This document shows, piece by piece, positions 28,755-38,890 of a stretch of 64,000 nucleotides of DNA (position 1 is its first letter; every line of letters begins with the position of its first letter). A program made the position numbers and the translations under genes. This DNA is from Methylocaldum sp. 14B (GTDB lineage Bacteria; Pseudomonadota; Gammaproteobacteria; Methylococcales; Methylococcaceae): the NCBI RefSeq assembly GCF_002005105.1, contig NZ_MSCV01000017.1, positions 52,243-116,242 on the forward strand, written 5' to 3'. Under the pieces are notes generated by a model, which had not been told where the DNA came from, made no database searches, and worked only from the letters and a program-made list of their open reading frames with translations.

Positions 28755-29789
28755 ATGTCTAACGATACGGTCCGTGCCCTGCAGTGGAGCGAGCGCGGGC
28801 TCCGCGTGCTGGATCAGCGCAGGCTGCCGAGCGTGGTCGAATACGAGACATTCGACAGCGCTCAGGGCGTGGCTGAGGCTATCTTTTCGATGCGCGTGCG
28901 CGGAGCCCCCGCCATCGGTATCGCCGCCGCCTATGGTGTCGTGTTGGCGGCGCGTCAACGGTATCGCGAAAATCCGGATAACTGGAGAGAGGCGATCGAA
29001 GCGGATTTGGCCAAGTTTGCCAGTTCGCGTCCCACTGCCGTGAATCTGTTCTGGGCCCTTGACCGTATGCGATCGGAAATCGGGGCTGTCGAAGGTGACC
29101 CGGAGCCGCATCTGTTGCAAGCCGCGCGCACCATTCATGATCAGGACATCGCTGCCAATCGAACGATGGGCGACTTGGGAGCCTCCCTGCTTGTCGGAGC
29201 CAGCGGCGTTTTGACCCACTGCAATACGGGTTCACTTGCGACCGGTGGGTACGGTACGGCGCTCGGAGTGGTTCGAAGTGCCTACCGACAGGGCGTTACG
29301 AATATCTTCGCGACCGAAACCCGTCCGTGGCTACAGGGGGCTAGGCTGACTGTCTGGGAGCTGGAGCAGGACGGCATACCCGCGACTTTGATTGCCGATT
29401 CCGCTGCCGCCTATTTGATGAAATCGGGTGCGATCCAGTGGATCGCAGTCGGAGCCGACCGCATCGCCGCAAACGGAGATACCGCCAACAAGATCGGCAC
29501 CTATGCCTTGGCCGTTGCCGCTCGCCACCATGGCGTGAAATTCATGGTGGTTGCGCCGACGTCCACCATCGACTGGCGGACAGAGTCCGGCGAGAGCATT
29601 AGGATCGAGGAAAGGGCCCAGAGCGAACTGCTGAACGAATATTTCGCGCGGCCGAGCAGTGTTATAAAAGCGTGGAATCCAGTGTTCGACGTGACTCCGG
29701 CCGAATTGATCGATTGCATCGTCACCGAGCGGGGTATTGTGCGGAATCCGAATCGTCAGGCCATGAAAGTGCTGGCGGATGCCGGATGA
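28755..29789 (+). CDS. mtnA: S-methyl-5-thioribose-1-phosphate isomerase
   Basis: A 344-residue eIF2B-alpha-like isomerase that converts methylthioribose-1-phosphate to methylthioribulose-1-phosphate in methionine salvage. [17 protein letters not shown], the catalytic-Cys motif [18 protein letters not shown], the [12 protein letters not shown] segment and the catalytic-Asp motif [19 protein letters not shown] are all present. The ATG at 28755 ([11 protein letters not shown]) is preferred over the one at 28731 because homologues begin close to the TVRALQW strand, but neither has a clear ribosome site. No other methionine-salvage gene is adjacent. Confidence 0.93.
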   Translation: MSNDTVRALQWSERGLRVLDQRRLPSVVEYETFDSAQGVAEAIFSMRVRGAPAIGIAAAYGVVLAARQRYRENPDNWREAIEADLAKFASSRPTAVNLFWALDRMRSEIGAVEGDPEPHLLQAARTIHDQDIAANRTMGDLGASLLVGASGVLTHCNTGSLATGGYGTALGVVRSAYRQGVTNIFATETRPWLQGARLTVWELEQDGIPATLIADSAAAYLMKSGAIQWIAVGADRIAANGDTANKIGTYALAVAARHHGVKFMVVAPTSTIDWRTESGESIRIEERAQSELLNEYFARPSSVIKAWNPVFDVTPAELIDCIVTERGIVRNPNRQAMKVLADAG

Positions 29790-30018
29790 GTTCGTATTTT
29801 CGGCTGTCCGTGCGCTGACAAGACGCGAAGCTAGCGGGTTCGATCGAAGCTACTTGTCCGTCTCTTCTCGTGAAATAGCTTATCTGAAGACTCAAGCAGT
29901 TTGATACCCGCCTTCGCTATGCACCACGGCGCCGATGAATCCGTTCGAATCTCCGGCGGGTTCGCCCGCGCCGTAGATAGTTTTTGATCCAGATTCACCC
30001 AAATCTCACCAAGGATAA

Positions 30019-31296
<1,278 letters not shown>

Positions 31297-31340
31297 GCGA
31301 AAAACTGAGAAGCTCTCAAAACAGTCATTTAAATTCGAAT

Positions 31341-31380
31341 GCCCGCGCCGTTGAAACAGGAGCGCGGGCTATTCATTTTC
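31341..31380 (+). terminator. Rho-independent terminator after serS
   Basis: GCCCGCGC (31341-31348) pairs with GCGCGGGC (31362-31369) around a 13-base loop and is followed by TATTCATTTTC. It starts 45 bp after the serS stop. Confidence 0.75.
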
Positions 31381-31536
31381 AGGTTGGTTGCGCGACGGGA
31401 TCTGCGCCAAGGCGTGAGCCGCATCGCAGAACAGCGCATGACGATATAACCATTTCGATAAAAACTTGGCCTTTTTAGAAGCATCGTTTATTATGAAACG
31501 GCATCGTTCCTAAAATAACCAATATGGAGGTGAAGG

Positions 31537-31941
31537 ATGCAGAAGCTTCGACTGATTGCTAACTCCCTTCTGTCGATCTATCTGGCGTCTTCCTGTACTG
31601 TTGGTCATGCCAGAACGGCAAGTCCAAAAAGCCTTGCAAGCTCTCAAAAAGGCATTGCATCGTACTACAGCGATCGTTTCCACGGCCGGCGGACGGCCAG
31701 CGGCGAGCGTTACAACCGGAACGGCCTCACCGCAATGCATCGGTCGCTACCATTCGGTACCCGGCTCCGGGTGACCAATCTCGGCAATAACCGCAGCATA
31801 GAGGTGCGCGTGAACGACCGCGGCGATCCCGCGAACAAGCGTCTGCTCGATCTCTCGCGGCGCGCGGCCAAAGAGCTCGGATTCATAAGAGCGGGACTTG
31901 CTCAAGTGAAGCTTGAGGTGATCCAACCGGGAGACGGTTGA
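31537..31941 (+). CDS. RlpA-like septal/peptidoglycan protein
   Basis: A 134-residue secreted protein: a hydrophobic N-terminus (LIANSLLSIYLASSCTVGHA) that reads as a signal peptide, possibly a lipoprotein signal with Cys at LASSC, then one double-psi beta-barrel domain with the RlpA signature GIASYYSDRFHGRRTASGERY, LPFGTRLRVTN and VRVNDRGDPANKRLLDLSRRAAKELGF. RlpA proteins bind or cleave peptide-free glycan strands at the septum. There is no C-terminal SPOR domain, so it is a short form and may lack septal targeting. GGAGGTGAAGG precedes the ATG. It stands alone, convergent with the DUF2845 gene. Confidence 0.85.
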   Translation: MQKLRLIANSLLSIYLASSCTVGHARTASPKSLASSQKGIASYYSDRFHGRRTASGERYNRNGLTAMHRSLPFGTRLRVTNLGNNRSIEVRVNDRGDPANKRLLDLSRRAAKELGFIRAGLAQVKLEVIQPGDG

Positions 31942-32010
31942 TTTGCTCCTCATCCGTGATGAGGGCAATTTTTATTTTTCGCCGTAGGAAAACGGTTTTG
32001 AGCGTGCCGG

Positions 32011-32334
32011 TTATCGGCCGTAGCCCAAGGATTCTATATCCACCAGACGGCCGTTCTCGAATCGAAGCAGCTGCACGAACCGATTCGGACCGAAGTCGTA
32101 GGTCCATTCGTCGATCATGACCGGCACGTATTGCCCCAACTCCAAGCCCGAACCGTACAATTTCACATACCTGAGCTCGATGCGGGAGTCCGTGAATACG
32201 GGCTCGCCGCACTTGCGAAGCACCTCGAGCTTGTAATCTCCAGTGTCTACCAGTAGAGAGCCGCAGCGTAGGGCCCAGGCGGACGGTGCGGATAAGCTCA
32301 GATACAGACCGAGAAAAAGAATCCTTTTTTTCAT
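32011..32334 (-). CDS. DUF2845 family periplasmic protein
   Basis: A 107-residue secreted protein with an N-terminal signal peptide (MKKRILFLGLYLSLSAPSAWA) and the DUF2845 pattern: RCGSLLVDTGDYKLEVLRKCGEP with two conserved Cys that could form a disulfide, then DEWTYDFGPNRFVQLLRFENGRLV. The family has no established function; members are short periplasmic proteins often found near envelope genes. It is divergent from erpA, with 103 bp between the starts, which must hold both promoters. Confidence 0.8.
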   Translation of the reverse strand: MKKRILFLGLYLSLSAPSAWALRCGSLLVDTGDYKLEVLRKCGEPVFTDSRIELRYVKLYGSGLELGQYVPVMIDEWTYDFGPNRFVQLLRFENGRLVDIESLGYGR

Positions 32335-32367
32335 AAATGACCATCAAGTTATGGATAGCGGTTATTC

Positions 32368-32399
32368 TTGACCGAAACTCTCGGAAAAAATCATATAAT
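32368..32399 (+). promoter_or_regulatory. Probable erpA promoter
   Basis: A perfect TATAAT (32394-32399) lies 38 bp before the erpA start. A TTGACC (32368-32373) is upstream but 20 bp away, longer than the usual 17, so the -35 element is uncertain. No clear IscR site was recognised. Confidence 0.45.
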
Positions 32400-32437
32400 G
32401 GCGTTTGATCGATAAGCGTACCGAGGTTACGAGTTGT

Positions 32438-32773
32438 ATGAGCGAAGAGCCTATTAAATTTACTGACAGCGCTGCGGCCAAGGTGAGCCAACTGATAGCC
32501 GATGAAGGAAACGATAACCTGAAGCTGCGGGTTTACATTACCGGCGGCGGCTGCTCAGGTTTTCAATATGGCTTTACTTTTGATGACGCGGTCAATGAAG
32601 ACGACACGCAAATTGTGAAGAACGGTGTCATTGTCTTGATCGATTCCATGAGCATCCAATATTTGACCGGTGCCGAGATCGACTATACCGAGGACTTATC
32701 CGGATCTCAATTCGTTATTCGGAATCCCAATGCGGCCACAACGTGCGGTTGCGGTTCGTCCTTCTCGGTTTAA
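32438..32773 (+). CDS. erpA: Iron-sulfur cluster insertion protein ErpA
   Basis: A 111-residue A-type carrier that delivers [Fe-S] clusters to target enzymes. The three conserved cysteines are in [11 protein letters not shown] and CGCGSS near the C-terminus, and [19 protein letters not shown] is typical of ErpA rather than IscA. The ATG giving [16 protein letters not shown] is chosen over an in-frame upstream codon because it matches the usual family N-terminus. It stands alone, without isc or suf genes nearby, and ends convergent with the oxidase operon. Confidence 0.95.
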   Translation: MSEEPIKFTDSAAAKVSQLIADEGNDNLKLRVYITGGGCSGFQYGFTFDDAVNEDDTQIVKNGVIVLIDSMSIQYLTGAEIDYTEDLSGSQFVIRNPNAATTCGCGSSFSV

Positions 32774-32900
32774 GCGTTCTCGTTCCAAAAACTTTCGCAA
32801 AGTGCCGGTAGGGGACCAATTCCACGCGTATTGGGTCGTCCGCTTCGTGGCTGCCAAGCACGCCGATGGATTGCAGACGAACGGGTGCTGGAAATCAGGG

Positions 32901-33257
32901 CTAACATATCGGCACCAGCATTACCGGAAACGTTACCCATACGATCGCCAGCAGTGCCAGCCCCCCGAAGGAGACGGTCATCCAGTCGATGAAAGCGGGT
33001 GTCGCGGACTGCGGGCGGTGCCGGTGAAGATTCCGCCAGGCGGGGACAAGTATGATCAGAATCCCCGCGATCGCCATCACCGTAGCAATGGTGACCATCC
33101 ATGCAACGATGCCCACCCCGAGCCAGCTTAAATTCTGAACCCCCCGTGCACACACCAGGGCAGTGGCGATGTAGACAACCCCGAAATGGGCACCCCAGAT
33201 CAAGACGCCCGAGAGCATCCGAAGCGTGTTTGTGACGAAGTGGAGTGCGGCAGCCAT
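32901..33257 (-). CDS. Small membrane protein of the oxidase operon
   Basis: A 118-residue protein with three strong hydrophobic segments (LIWGAHFGVVYIATALVCA, VGIVAWMVTIATVMAIAGILIILV, WMTVSFGGLALLAIVWVTFPVML). It lies 6 bp after the subunit I+III gene and is the last gene of the operon. The position and three-span topology suggest an accessory subunit IV-like component of the oxidase, but it does not match the canonical CyoD/CtaF pattern well enough to name. No metal-binding motif is visible. Confidence 0.65.
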   Translation of the reverse strand: MAAALHFVTNTLRMLSGVLIWGAHFGVVYIATALVCARGVQNLSWLGVGIVAWMVTIATVMAIAGILIILVPAWRNLHRHRPQSATPAFIDWMTVSFGGLALLAIVWVTFPVMLVPIC

Positions 33258-33263
33258 GGCGGT

Positions 33264-35786
33264 TCACCCCAGGAAGCGCGGAGACAGATGGACCACGGCT
33301 AATGCAATCAGGCCCTGAACGACCGTGTAATGCCAGAACAGCATGGTGTTGTCGAAAGTGGCCCGGCGTTCGCGGTTTATGAGTCCGCACACCGAGCGGG
33401 CGAAGGTATAGAGGCCCATGATGACCACCACGGTAACGAAAAATCCCTGAATCGAGATGACGGTATAAACGATCGCGGCATAGCCGGAATCGGTCGGCCG
33501 CAGGCCTATCTGCCATTGGCCCCACAGCTCGGCCACCAACGCACCGACGAGCAGGGGGACGGCTAAAAGCATGGCCAGGCGCACCGTCCAGAACCTGTTC
33601 GATTTCAATGCGCGGCTGGCGTAGGCAATGGCAGCACTGCTGAATGCCGAAAGGCCTCCCGCCGCGAGCGGATAAGCCACTTCCGGCAGCGATTCTCCGC
33701 CCTTGGGCCAGAACCCCGGCGCTACGGTCCACAGGAAATAATACGAGAAGATCAGGCAGGCGAAGAGGGAGGCCGAGACTATCATCAGCACGACCATGGC
33801 CCACCGGGAATGCGACATGGGGCCGGTCACGTAGACCGGCAGCTTGATGCCGCCGCCGATGTCCACGGGAGGGTGGCTGGGGCCGGGGTCGGTTTCCCAT
33901 GCCCACCGGATGATCATGGCGATGGCGAACACGCCGAAGAACAGTGCAGGCACCACTACCTTCACCGTCAGGAGCAGAAAGAACGCCGCCGTTCCGAAGG
34001 CCGCCAACACCGGGAACCAGCTCCCTGCCGGCATCTGCAAAATGTACAGAGGCCGGGCATCGATGGGACTGGTGACGACGGTCTCGCGCGCGCCGGTAGG
34101 CGCGCCCGGCAGGTAATAGCGGCCGGCCTCGACGTCCTCCGCCAGATTCGGCTGATCCCAAAGCGGCTCGCGGCTTTCGACGATGGGAATGCTGCGCATG
34201 GCGTAATCGCCGCCGGGCAGCCATTCGAGGGTGCCTGCATCCCAGACGTTGCCCGCCTTTTCCGGACGGAAGGGTCGGAAGTTGCGAATGAGATCGACCA
34301 GGAACACCAGAACGCCCGCACCGATGAGGAAAGCGCCGAAAGTCGAGATCAGGTTGAGGGTGTCCCAGCCGACTTCCGCCGAATAGGTATAGACCCGCCG
34401 CGGCATACCCAGCAGCCCGGTGATGTGCATCGGGAAGAACGCCGTGTTGAACCCGATGAACATCAATCCGCACACCCAGCGGCCCAGTTTTTCCGAGAGA
34501 GGCTTCGTGCTCGCATAAGGCGCCCAGTAATAGAACACGCCGAATAGCGGGAACACCATGCCGCCGAACAGCACGTAGTGCAGATGCGCCACCACGAAAT
34601 AGGTATCGTGCACCTGCCAGTCGTAGGGCACGATCGCCACCATCACCCCGGTCAGCCCGCCCAGCACGAAAATGAACAAAAAAGCCAGGGTGAACAGCGC
34701 CGGCACCGTGAGTTTCAGGCGTCCGGCCGCAATGGTGGCGATCCAGGCGAACACCTGTATGCCGCTCGGAACCGACACCGCCATGCTGGCCGCCGAGAAA
34801 TAGCTCATGGAGATCTGCGGCAGTCCCACGGCGAACATATGGTGCACCCACAGGGCGAAGCTCAGGAAACCCGTGCCCACCAGGGCCAGCACCACCAATC
34901 GGTATCCTACCAAGTGCTTGCGCACCATGGTGGGTATGATCATCGAGACGATTCCCGCGGCCGGTAGGAAGATGATGTAGACCTCCGGGTGACCGAAAAA
35001 CCAGAAGAGATGCTGCCAGAGCAAGGGGTCGCCGCCTTTCTCCGCTACGAAGAACGGCCACTCGAAGCTGCGCTCCAGCTCCAGAAGCGCGGTGCAGAGG
35101 ATCACCGCCGGGAAGGCGACCATGATCATCCCGGCGAACACCAGCATGGCCCAGCAATAGATCGGCATCTTATCGAGGCTCATGCCGGGCGCGCGGTTGA
35201 GCAGCACCCCCACCACGATCTCGATGGCCGCAGCGATGGCCGTGATTTCGATGAAGCCGATGCCGAGCAGCCAGAAATCGGAGTTGTCGCCGGGCGAGAA
35301 TTGATAACTGGTCAGCGGCGGATACATGAACCAGCCGCCCTTGGGCGCCAAGTCGAAAAACAGGCTGCAGAAGAACGCCAGCCCACCCGCGAAATAAGCC
35401 CAGAAGGCATAGGCCGACAGCCGCGGGAAGGGCAGGTCGCGCGCCGCCTGCATGTTGGGCAGGATGAGAACTCCCAGCGCTTCCACCGCCGGCACGGCGA
35501 ACAGGAACATCATGATGGTGCCGTGCATCGTGAAGATCTGGTTATAGGTGTCCTGCCCCAGAAGATCGTTTTCCGGCACCGCGAGCTGGGTGCGCATCAG
35601 GAGCGCCAGCACGCCGGCCAGCAAGAAGAACAGAAAGGCCGTGCCGACGTAGAAGATGCCGATGTACTCGTTGTTGACGACGGTGATGAAGTTCCAGCCC
35701 GATGGTGGCCGCCAAATCTTTTTGAGCAGGGAAAGCTCTTCGTCCGGGCGGGGCACAGGGTTCGGAAATTCCTGATTCCGGTCCAT
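33264..35786 (-). CDS. Cytochrome c oxidase, fused subunit I + III
   Basis: An 840-residue fusion. Residues 1-550 are haem-copper oxidase subunit I: haem a ligand His88 (MHGTIMMFLF), CuB His266 and crosslinking Tyr270 in FGHPEVY, CuB His315-His316 (WVHHMF), and haem ligands His401/His403 (AHLHYVLFGG). Glu268 of HPEVY puts it in the A1 group. The usual K-channel lysine in SGIKVF is Gln344 here (SGIQVF), and the D-channel Asn is Ser124 (FPRLSAYAFW) while the entry Asp117 stays. A linker with LPGGDYAMRSIPI leads to the subunit III-like part (about 600-840), with HSRWAMVVLMIVSASLFACL and the TVVQGLIALAVVHL end. It is downstream of the exchanger gene by 10 bp. Confidence 0.93.
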   Translation of the reverse strand: MDRNQEFPNPVPRPDEELSLLKKIWRPPSGWNFITVVNNEYIGIFYVGTAFLFFLLAGVLALLMRTQLAVPENDLLGQDTYNQIFTMHGTIMMFLFAVPAVEALGVLILPNMQAARDLPFPRLSAYAFWAYFAGGLAFFCSLFFDLAPKGGWFMYPPLTSYQFSPGDNSDFWLLGIGFIEITAIAAAIEIVVGVLLNRAPGMSLDKMPIYCWAMLVFAGMIMVAFPAVILCTALLELERSFEWPFFVAEKGGDPLLWQHLFWFFGHPEVYIIFLPAAGIVSMIIPTMVRKHLVGYRLVVLALVGTGFLSFALWVHHMFAVGLPQISMSYFSAASMAVSVPSGIQVFAWIATIAAGRLKLTVPALFTLAFLFIFVLGGLTGVMVAIVPYDWQVHDTYFVVAHLHYVLFGGMVFPLFGVFYYWAPYASTKPLSEKLGRWVCGLMFIGFNTAFFPMHITGLLGMPRRVYTYSAEVGWDTLNLISTFGAFLIGAGVLVFLVDLIRNFRPFRPEKAGNVWDAGTLEWLPGGDYAMRSIPIVESREPLWDQPNLAEDVEAGRYYLPGAPTGARETVVTSPIDARPLYILQMPAGSWFPVLAAFGTAAFFLLLTVKVVVPALFFGVFAIAMIIRWAWETDPGPSHPPVDIGGGIKLPVYVTGPMSHSRWAMVVLMIVSASLFACLIFSYYFLWTVAPGFWPKGGESLPEVAYPLAAGGLSAFSSAAIAYASRALKSNRFWTVRLAMLLAVPLLVGALVAELWGQWQIGLRPTDSGYAAIVYTVISIQGFFVTVVVIMGLYTFARSVCGLINRERRATFDNTMLFWHYTVVQGLIALAVVHLSPRFLG

Positions 35787-35796
35787 CCATGTCTCC

Positions 35797-36894
35797 TCAG
35801 CGCAATCGATACAGCAGGAATATCCCGCCGAGATAAGTCAAGAGCACGGCCAGCGAGTCGTAGCCCATGCGCAGGATCGTCCGATCCCGGCGCTCGACCA
35901 AACCGGCGATGTACAGCGTCGTCACGACAATCCCTAAAAGGGCCGCGAATGATGAAAACCGTCCCACCTGGTTCAGCACCGGGCCGTCCGGATAGACGGC
36001 ATCGATCAAAAAAATCATGCCGACGTTGAACAGATTGGTGCCGAAGATATCGGAAACCGCCATCAGGTAACGCCCTAGGTGCATCGCCGCCAGTACGGTG
36101 CTGACTTCCGGCAAGGAGGTCGAAAAGCCGACAAAAACGGCGCCGAAAAAGCTCGAGCCCAGCCCGCTCTGCTCGGCGAGGGTTTCACCGGAACGCGATA
36201 GCGCATAGCCCGCCACCAGAATCGCCAAACCGGCAAGCACCGTCTTGCCGAGAATTTTTCCAAACGGACGTTCGGGTTCCTCCTCCGTTTCGTCGCGTTG
36301 GGCCGGATGTCCTCTGTGCTGTCCCTCAAGTCCCTGATGGGGACGCTTCGGAGCGCGTCGTTGATGCCAGCCCAGCCCGTCCGGCCGCCAGGGAAAGCGG
36401 CCCTGAGATTTGGCGAGCATCCAGATGGCCCCGAAATAAAAAAGGAGAATGCTCCATGCCCAACCGCCGATGCCGAGGAACGCCGTGTCGCCCACGATCA
36501 CGGCCGCGGACACCAGAGCGAGCAGCAGTACGCCCAGTGCCCCTTGCAAGATCACGACCGGATCGGGAATCACCGAAGTCAGAGCGTCCCGCCCGATGAC
36601 GGCGTCGGCCAGCGCCAGGATGACGACGTTGATCGCGAGACTGCCGAGGATGTTGTTCACTGCCAGCGGCGCATTGCCGGCGGCGGACGAGGCGACCGTG
36701 ACCGCGACCTCGGGCAGCGAAGTGATGCCGCCCAAAAGGATCAATCCGGCTGCTGCATGGCCGATGCCGGTATGCTCGGCGATGGCATCGGCATAGTGCG
36801 AGACCTTGGTGCCGGCAATCCAGACGATGCCTGCCGAAACCGCGAACATCACGATGTTGAGCCAGAGCGAATAATTCTTGAAATCGAAAGGCAT
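35797..36894 (-). CDS. Ca2+/cation antiporter (CaCA family)
   Basis: A 365-residue membrane protein with two alpha-repeats in opposite orientation, as in Na+/Ca2+ and H+/Ca2+ exchangers: LLGGITSLPEVAVTVASSA with GNAPLAVNNILGSLAINV, and VGFSTSLPEVSTVLAAM with GRYLMAVSDIFGTNLFNVGM. The Ser-Leu-Pro-Glu in each repeat holds the ion-binding Glu. About ten membrane spans are split by a charged loop (about 175-230) rich in Arg, His and Glu. The start is placed at ATG 36894 (MPFDFKNYSL); an upstream ATG at 36954 is possible. It lies 10 bp before the oxidase I+III gene. Why an exchanger sits in an oxidase operon is not known; coupling to proton motive force is a guess. Confidence 0.85.
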   Translation of the reverse strand: MPFDFKNYSLWLNIVMFAVSAGIVWIAGTKVSHYADAIAEHTGIGHAAAGLILLGGITSLPEVAVTVASSAAGNAPLAVNNILGSLAINVVILALADAVIGRDALTSVIPDPVVILQGALGVLLLALVSAAVIVGDTAFLGIGGWAWSILLFYFGAIWMLAKSQGRFPWRPDGLGWHQRRAPKRPHQGLEGQHRGHPAQRDETEEEPERPFGKILGKTVLAGLAILVAGYALSRSGETLAEQSGLGSSFFGAVFVGFSTSLPEVSTVLAAMHLGRYLMAVSDIFGTNLFNVGMIFLIDAVYPDGPVLNQVGRFSSFAALLGIVVTTLYIAGLVERRDRTILRMGYDSLAVLLTYLGGIFLLYRLR

Positions 36895-37045
36895 CAGCTC
36901 GGGTTCTCCAAATAAGCCGTCGGCCGATGCGCGTGGAAGCGCCGCGGCCGGCATCCGTGAAATCCACTCGAAGATTCAGCTCTTGCGCAGTCCTCCGTTA
37001 AAGCGGTACCGGCGGTGCTGCCGTCGCATACACCGAGCGGCGCAT

Positions 37046-37345
37046 CTAACCAACGTTGTGCCAGAGAGTAAGCTCCATCGGCTCGGCCAACAGCGTTTCG
37101 GCCAGCGTAATCCAATGTCTGATATGTGGCGCTTCGAGATGCCTTCTGAGGTCCTCCTCGCACACCCAGTTCTCATGGAAGAGAAAACGCGAATCGTCAT
37201 CGGCAGCCTGGTGCATGTCATAATTCATGCAGCCTTTTTCCGAGCGGGTCGGGGCGAGGAGGTTCATGAGCTCTCGCTTGACCTGCGCCTCCATGCCGGG
37301 TTTGGCTACGATTCGAACGATAACCGTCACGGGTTTGCTCGCCAT
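37046..37345 (-). CDS. Antibiotic biosynthesis monooxygenase family protein (YgiN-like)
   Basis: A 99-residue protein with the ABM ferredoxin-like fold pattern: VTVIVRIVAKPGMEAQVKREL, RSEKGCMNYDMHQAADD and RFLFHENWVCEEDLRRHLEAPHIRHW. This is the usual YgiN-like dimeric fold, associated with quinol oxidation, haem degradation or unknown roles. AAGGAGCG precedes its ATG. It lies between the subunit II gene and the exchanger gene on the same strand, so it is probably co-transcribed. Because some ABM proteins act on quinols, a link to respiration is possible but not shown by sequence. Confidence 0.85.
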   Translation of the reverse strand: MASKPVTVIVRIVAKPGMEAQVKRELMNLLAPTRSEKGCMNYDMHQAADDDSRFLFHENWVCEEDLRRHLEAPHIRHWITLAETLLAEPMELTLWHNVG

Positions 37346-37432
37346 GTTTCGCTCCTTTATCGGAGTGCCGGTTGCGATCCATGATTTTAGGGACGCTGCG
37401 GACGGAGATGTTCGACAATCCCGGAACCGCGT

Positions 37433-38161
37433 TCATCTCCGGTTCTCCGAATAAGCCGCCGGCGGACGCGCGGGCTGACGCTGGGCGTTAAGCCAGGCAT
37501 CGAAATCCTCCGGCGTTTCGACCACCGCCAGGAAGGCCATGTTGGCGTGCTGGGCGCCGCAATACTCGGCGCACTGCCCGCGCCACACGCCCGGCCGGTC
37601 GGGTCGGATACGCAGCGTGGTGATACGGCCGGGAATCATGTCGACTTTTCCGGCCAGGTTGGGCAGCCAGAAACTATGGATGACATCGGCGGTGCGCAGT
37701 CTGAATTCCACGAGCCGACCGGCCGGAAGGTGGATCTCGTTGGCGGTGGCGACATCGACATGGCCCGCCTCGGTCAGGTAATTCACCCGCCACCAAAACT
37801 TCTCGCCGACGACCTCGATCCGCAGGGCCGGAGGTTCCGACGGGGTGACGATATCCCCGGCGATTCTCAGCGTATAGACCAAGAGCGCGGACAACAGGAC
37901 CACGGGAAACGCGAGGCCGCCGATAAGGACTGCTCGGCGATGGCCCAGCAAGCGGCCGGCGCGTTCCGATCCGGACATCGAATAAACGGTCAGCGCCATG
38001 ACCAAAACGAAAATGACCGCGGCTCCCCAGTACAGCAGCCAGCCGATGGCATCAATTTCGGATGCGGTCGGCGAATGCGGATCGATGGCGGATTGAAGGC
38101 CGGCGCCGGCAGATGCCGGCAGCGTTGCCAGGAGCAAGGCCGAACCAAGACGGGCGGTCAT
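37433..38161 (-). CDS. Cytochrome c oxidase subunit II (CuA)
   Basis: A 242-residue protein: signal peptide (MTARLGSALLLATLPASAGA), two membrane spans (LLYWGAAVIFVLVMALTVY and LIGGLAFPVVLLSALLVYTL), then the cupredoxin domain with the CuA ligands His162 (VIHSFWLPNL), Cys197, Glu199, Cys201, His205 and Met208 (GQCAEYCGAQHANM). It accepts electrons from cytochrome c. It has no fused cytochrome c domain, and the two divergent cytochromes c upstream may serve instead. A longer start at 38197 is possible; the one used gives a clean signal peptide. The C-terminus ends AAYSENRR, and a similar segment is found near 36891-36924. Confidence 0.9.
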   Translation of the reverse strand: MTARLGSALLLATLPASAGAGLQSAIDPHSPTASEIDAIGWLLYWGAAVIFVLVMALTVYSMSGSERAGRLLGHRRAVLIGGLAFPVVLLSALLVYTLRIAGDIVTPSEPPALRIEVVGEKFWWRVNYLTEAGHVDVATANEIHLPAGRLVEFRLRTADVIHSFWLPNLAGKVDMIPGRITTLRIRPDRPGVWRGQCAEYCGAQHANMAFLAVVETPEDFDAWLNAQRQPARPPAAYSENRR

Positions 38162-38353
38162 GGCATGGCGGAACGCGGGCCGTCCGGCCGAACGCATCGA
38201 CAGCCGGCACTAACCGCAGTGCGGAGAGTCGAAAATGCTATAGCGTCGGAAGACGTTCCATTCCCGATGGTCATCGGTCACTCCCCTGGCCGAATATCGA
38301 GCCGTGCGGCTGGCGCCGTTCTCTCGAATTTTGGAGCGTACTCACAAGAGACC

Positions 38354-38890
38354 ATGGCACCTTCCCGAAAGTTTCTGATCCATGCGCTCATCACTCTCGT
38401 CATCCTGGGTGGATTCGGAGTATTGGGCGCGGCCATCGTCGTTCTCACCGGCGTGTACAACGTCGCTGCCATTTATCAACACACTTGGCCGGTTTACGAG
38501 ATGCTGGATTTCGCATTGGATCGGTCGGTCTCGGCCCGCCTCGGCGGCATCGCGGCGCCGCCCCTGGACGATCCCCTCCTGGCGGAACGCGGCTTCCGCA
38601 TTTACCGGGACAAATGCGCGCAATGCCATGGCGCGCCGGGTGTGCCTCCCGACGATGCCGGCAAGGGGATGCTGCCGCTGCCCAACAATCTGGCACAAAC
38701 GGCACGCGAAAAATCGGCCGAATACATCTATTGGGTGGTCGCCAACGGAATCCGCATGACCGGCATGCCCGCCTGGCAATATCGCCTCGACGAGGAGGAG
38801 TTGTGGGCGGTGGTGGCGTTCGTAGAGCGGTTGCCGGAGTTTTCCCCGAAGGAGTACGCGGAATGGGATCGAAAGACCGGCGGGCGATAA
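38354..38890 (+). CDS. Membrane-anchored c-type cytochrome (mono-haem)
   Basis: A 178-residue protein with an N-terminal membrane anchor (ALITLVILGGFGVLGAAIVVL) and a class I cytochrome c domain: the haem-binding CAQCHG at about residue 93 and the axial Met candidate in MTGMPAWQY. The C-terminus is polar. It is divergent from the subunit II gene with about 190 bp between them. Its anchor and position suggest that it delivers electrons to CuA in the periplasm. The next cytochrome gene starts 28 bp before its stop. Confidence 0.85.
   Translation: MAPSRKFLIHALITLVILGGFGVLGAAIVVLTGVYNVAAIYQHTWPVYEMLDFALDRSVSARLGGIAAPPLDDPLLAERGFRIYRDKCAQCHGAPGVPPDDAGKGMLPLPNNLAQTAREKSAEYIYWVVANGIRMTGMPAWQYRLDEEELWAVVAFVERLPEFSPKEYAEWDRKTGGR

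Noticed and set aside
32770..35157. 795-codon minus-strand open frame over the oxidase genes
   Set aside because: It is a shadow frame of the high-GC oxidase I+III gene; its translation is Arg/Gly/His-rich without any domain.
36894..37163. 89-codon minus-strand frame between the exchanger and ABM genes
   Set aside because: It overlaps the ABM gene in another frame; only its last 12 codons resemble coxII, which is better explained as a duplicated scrap of DNA.
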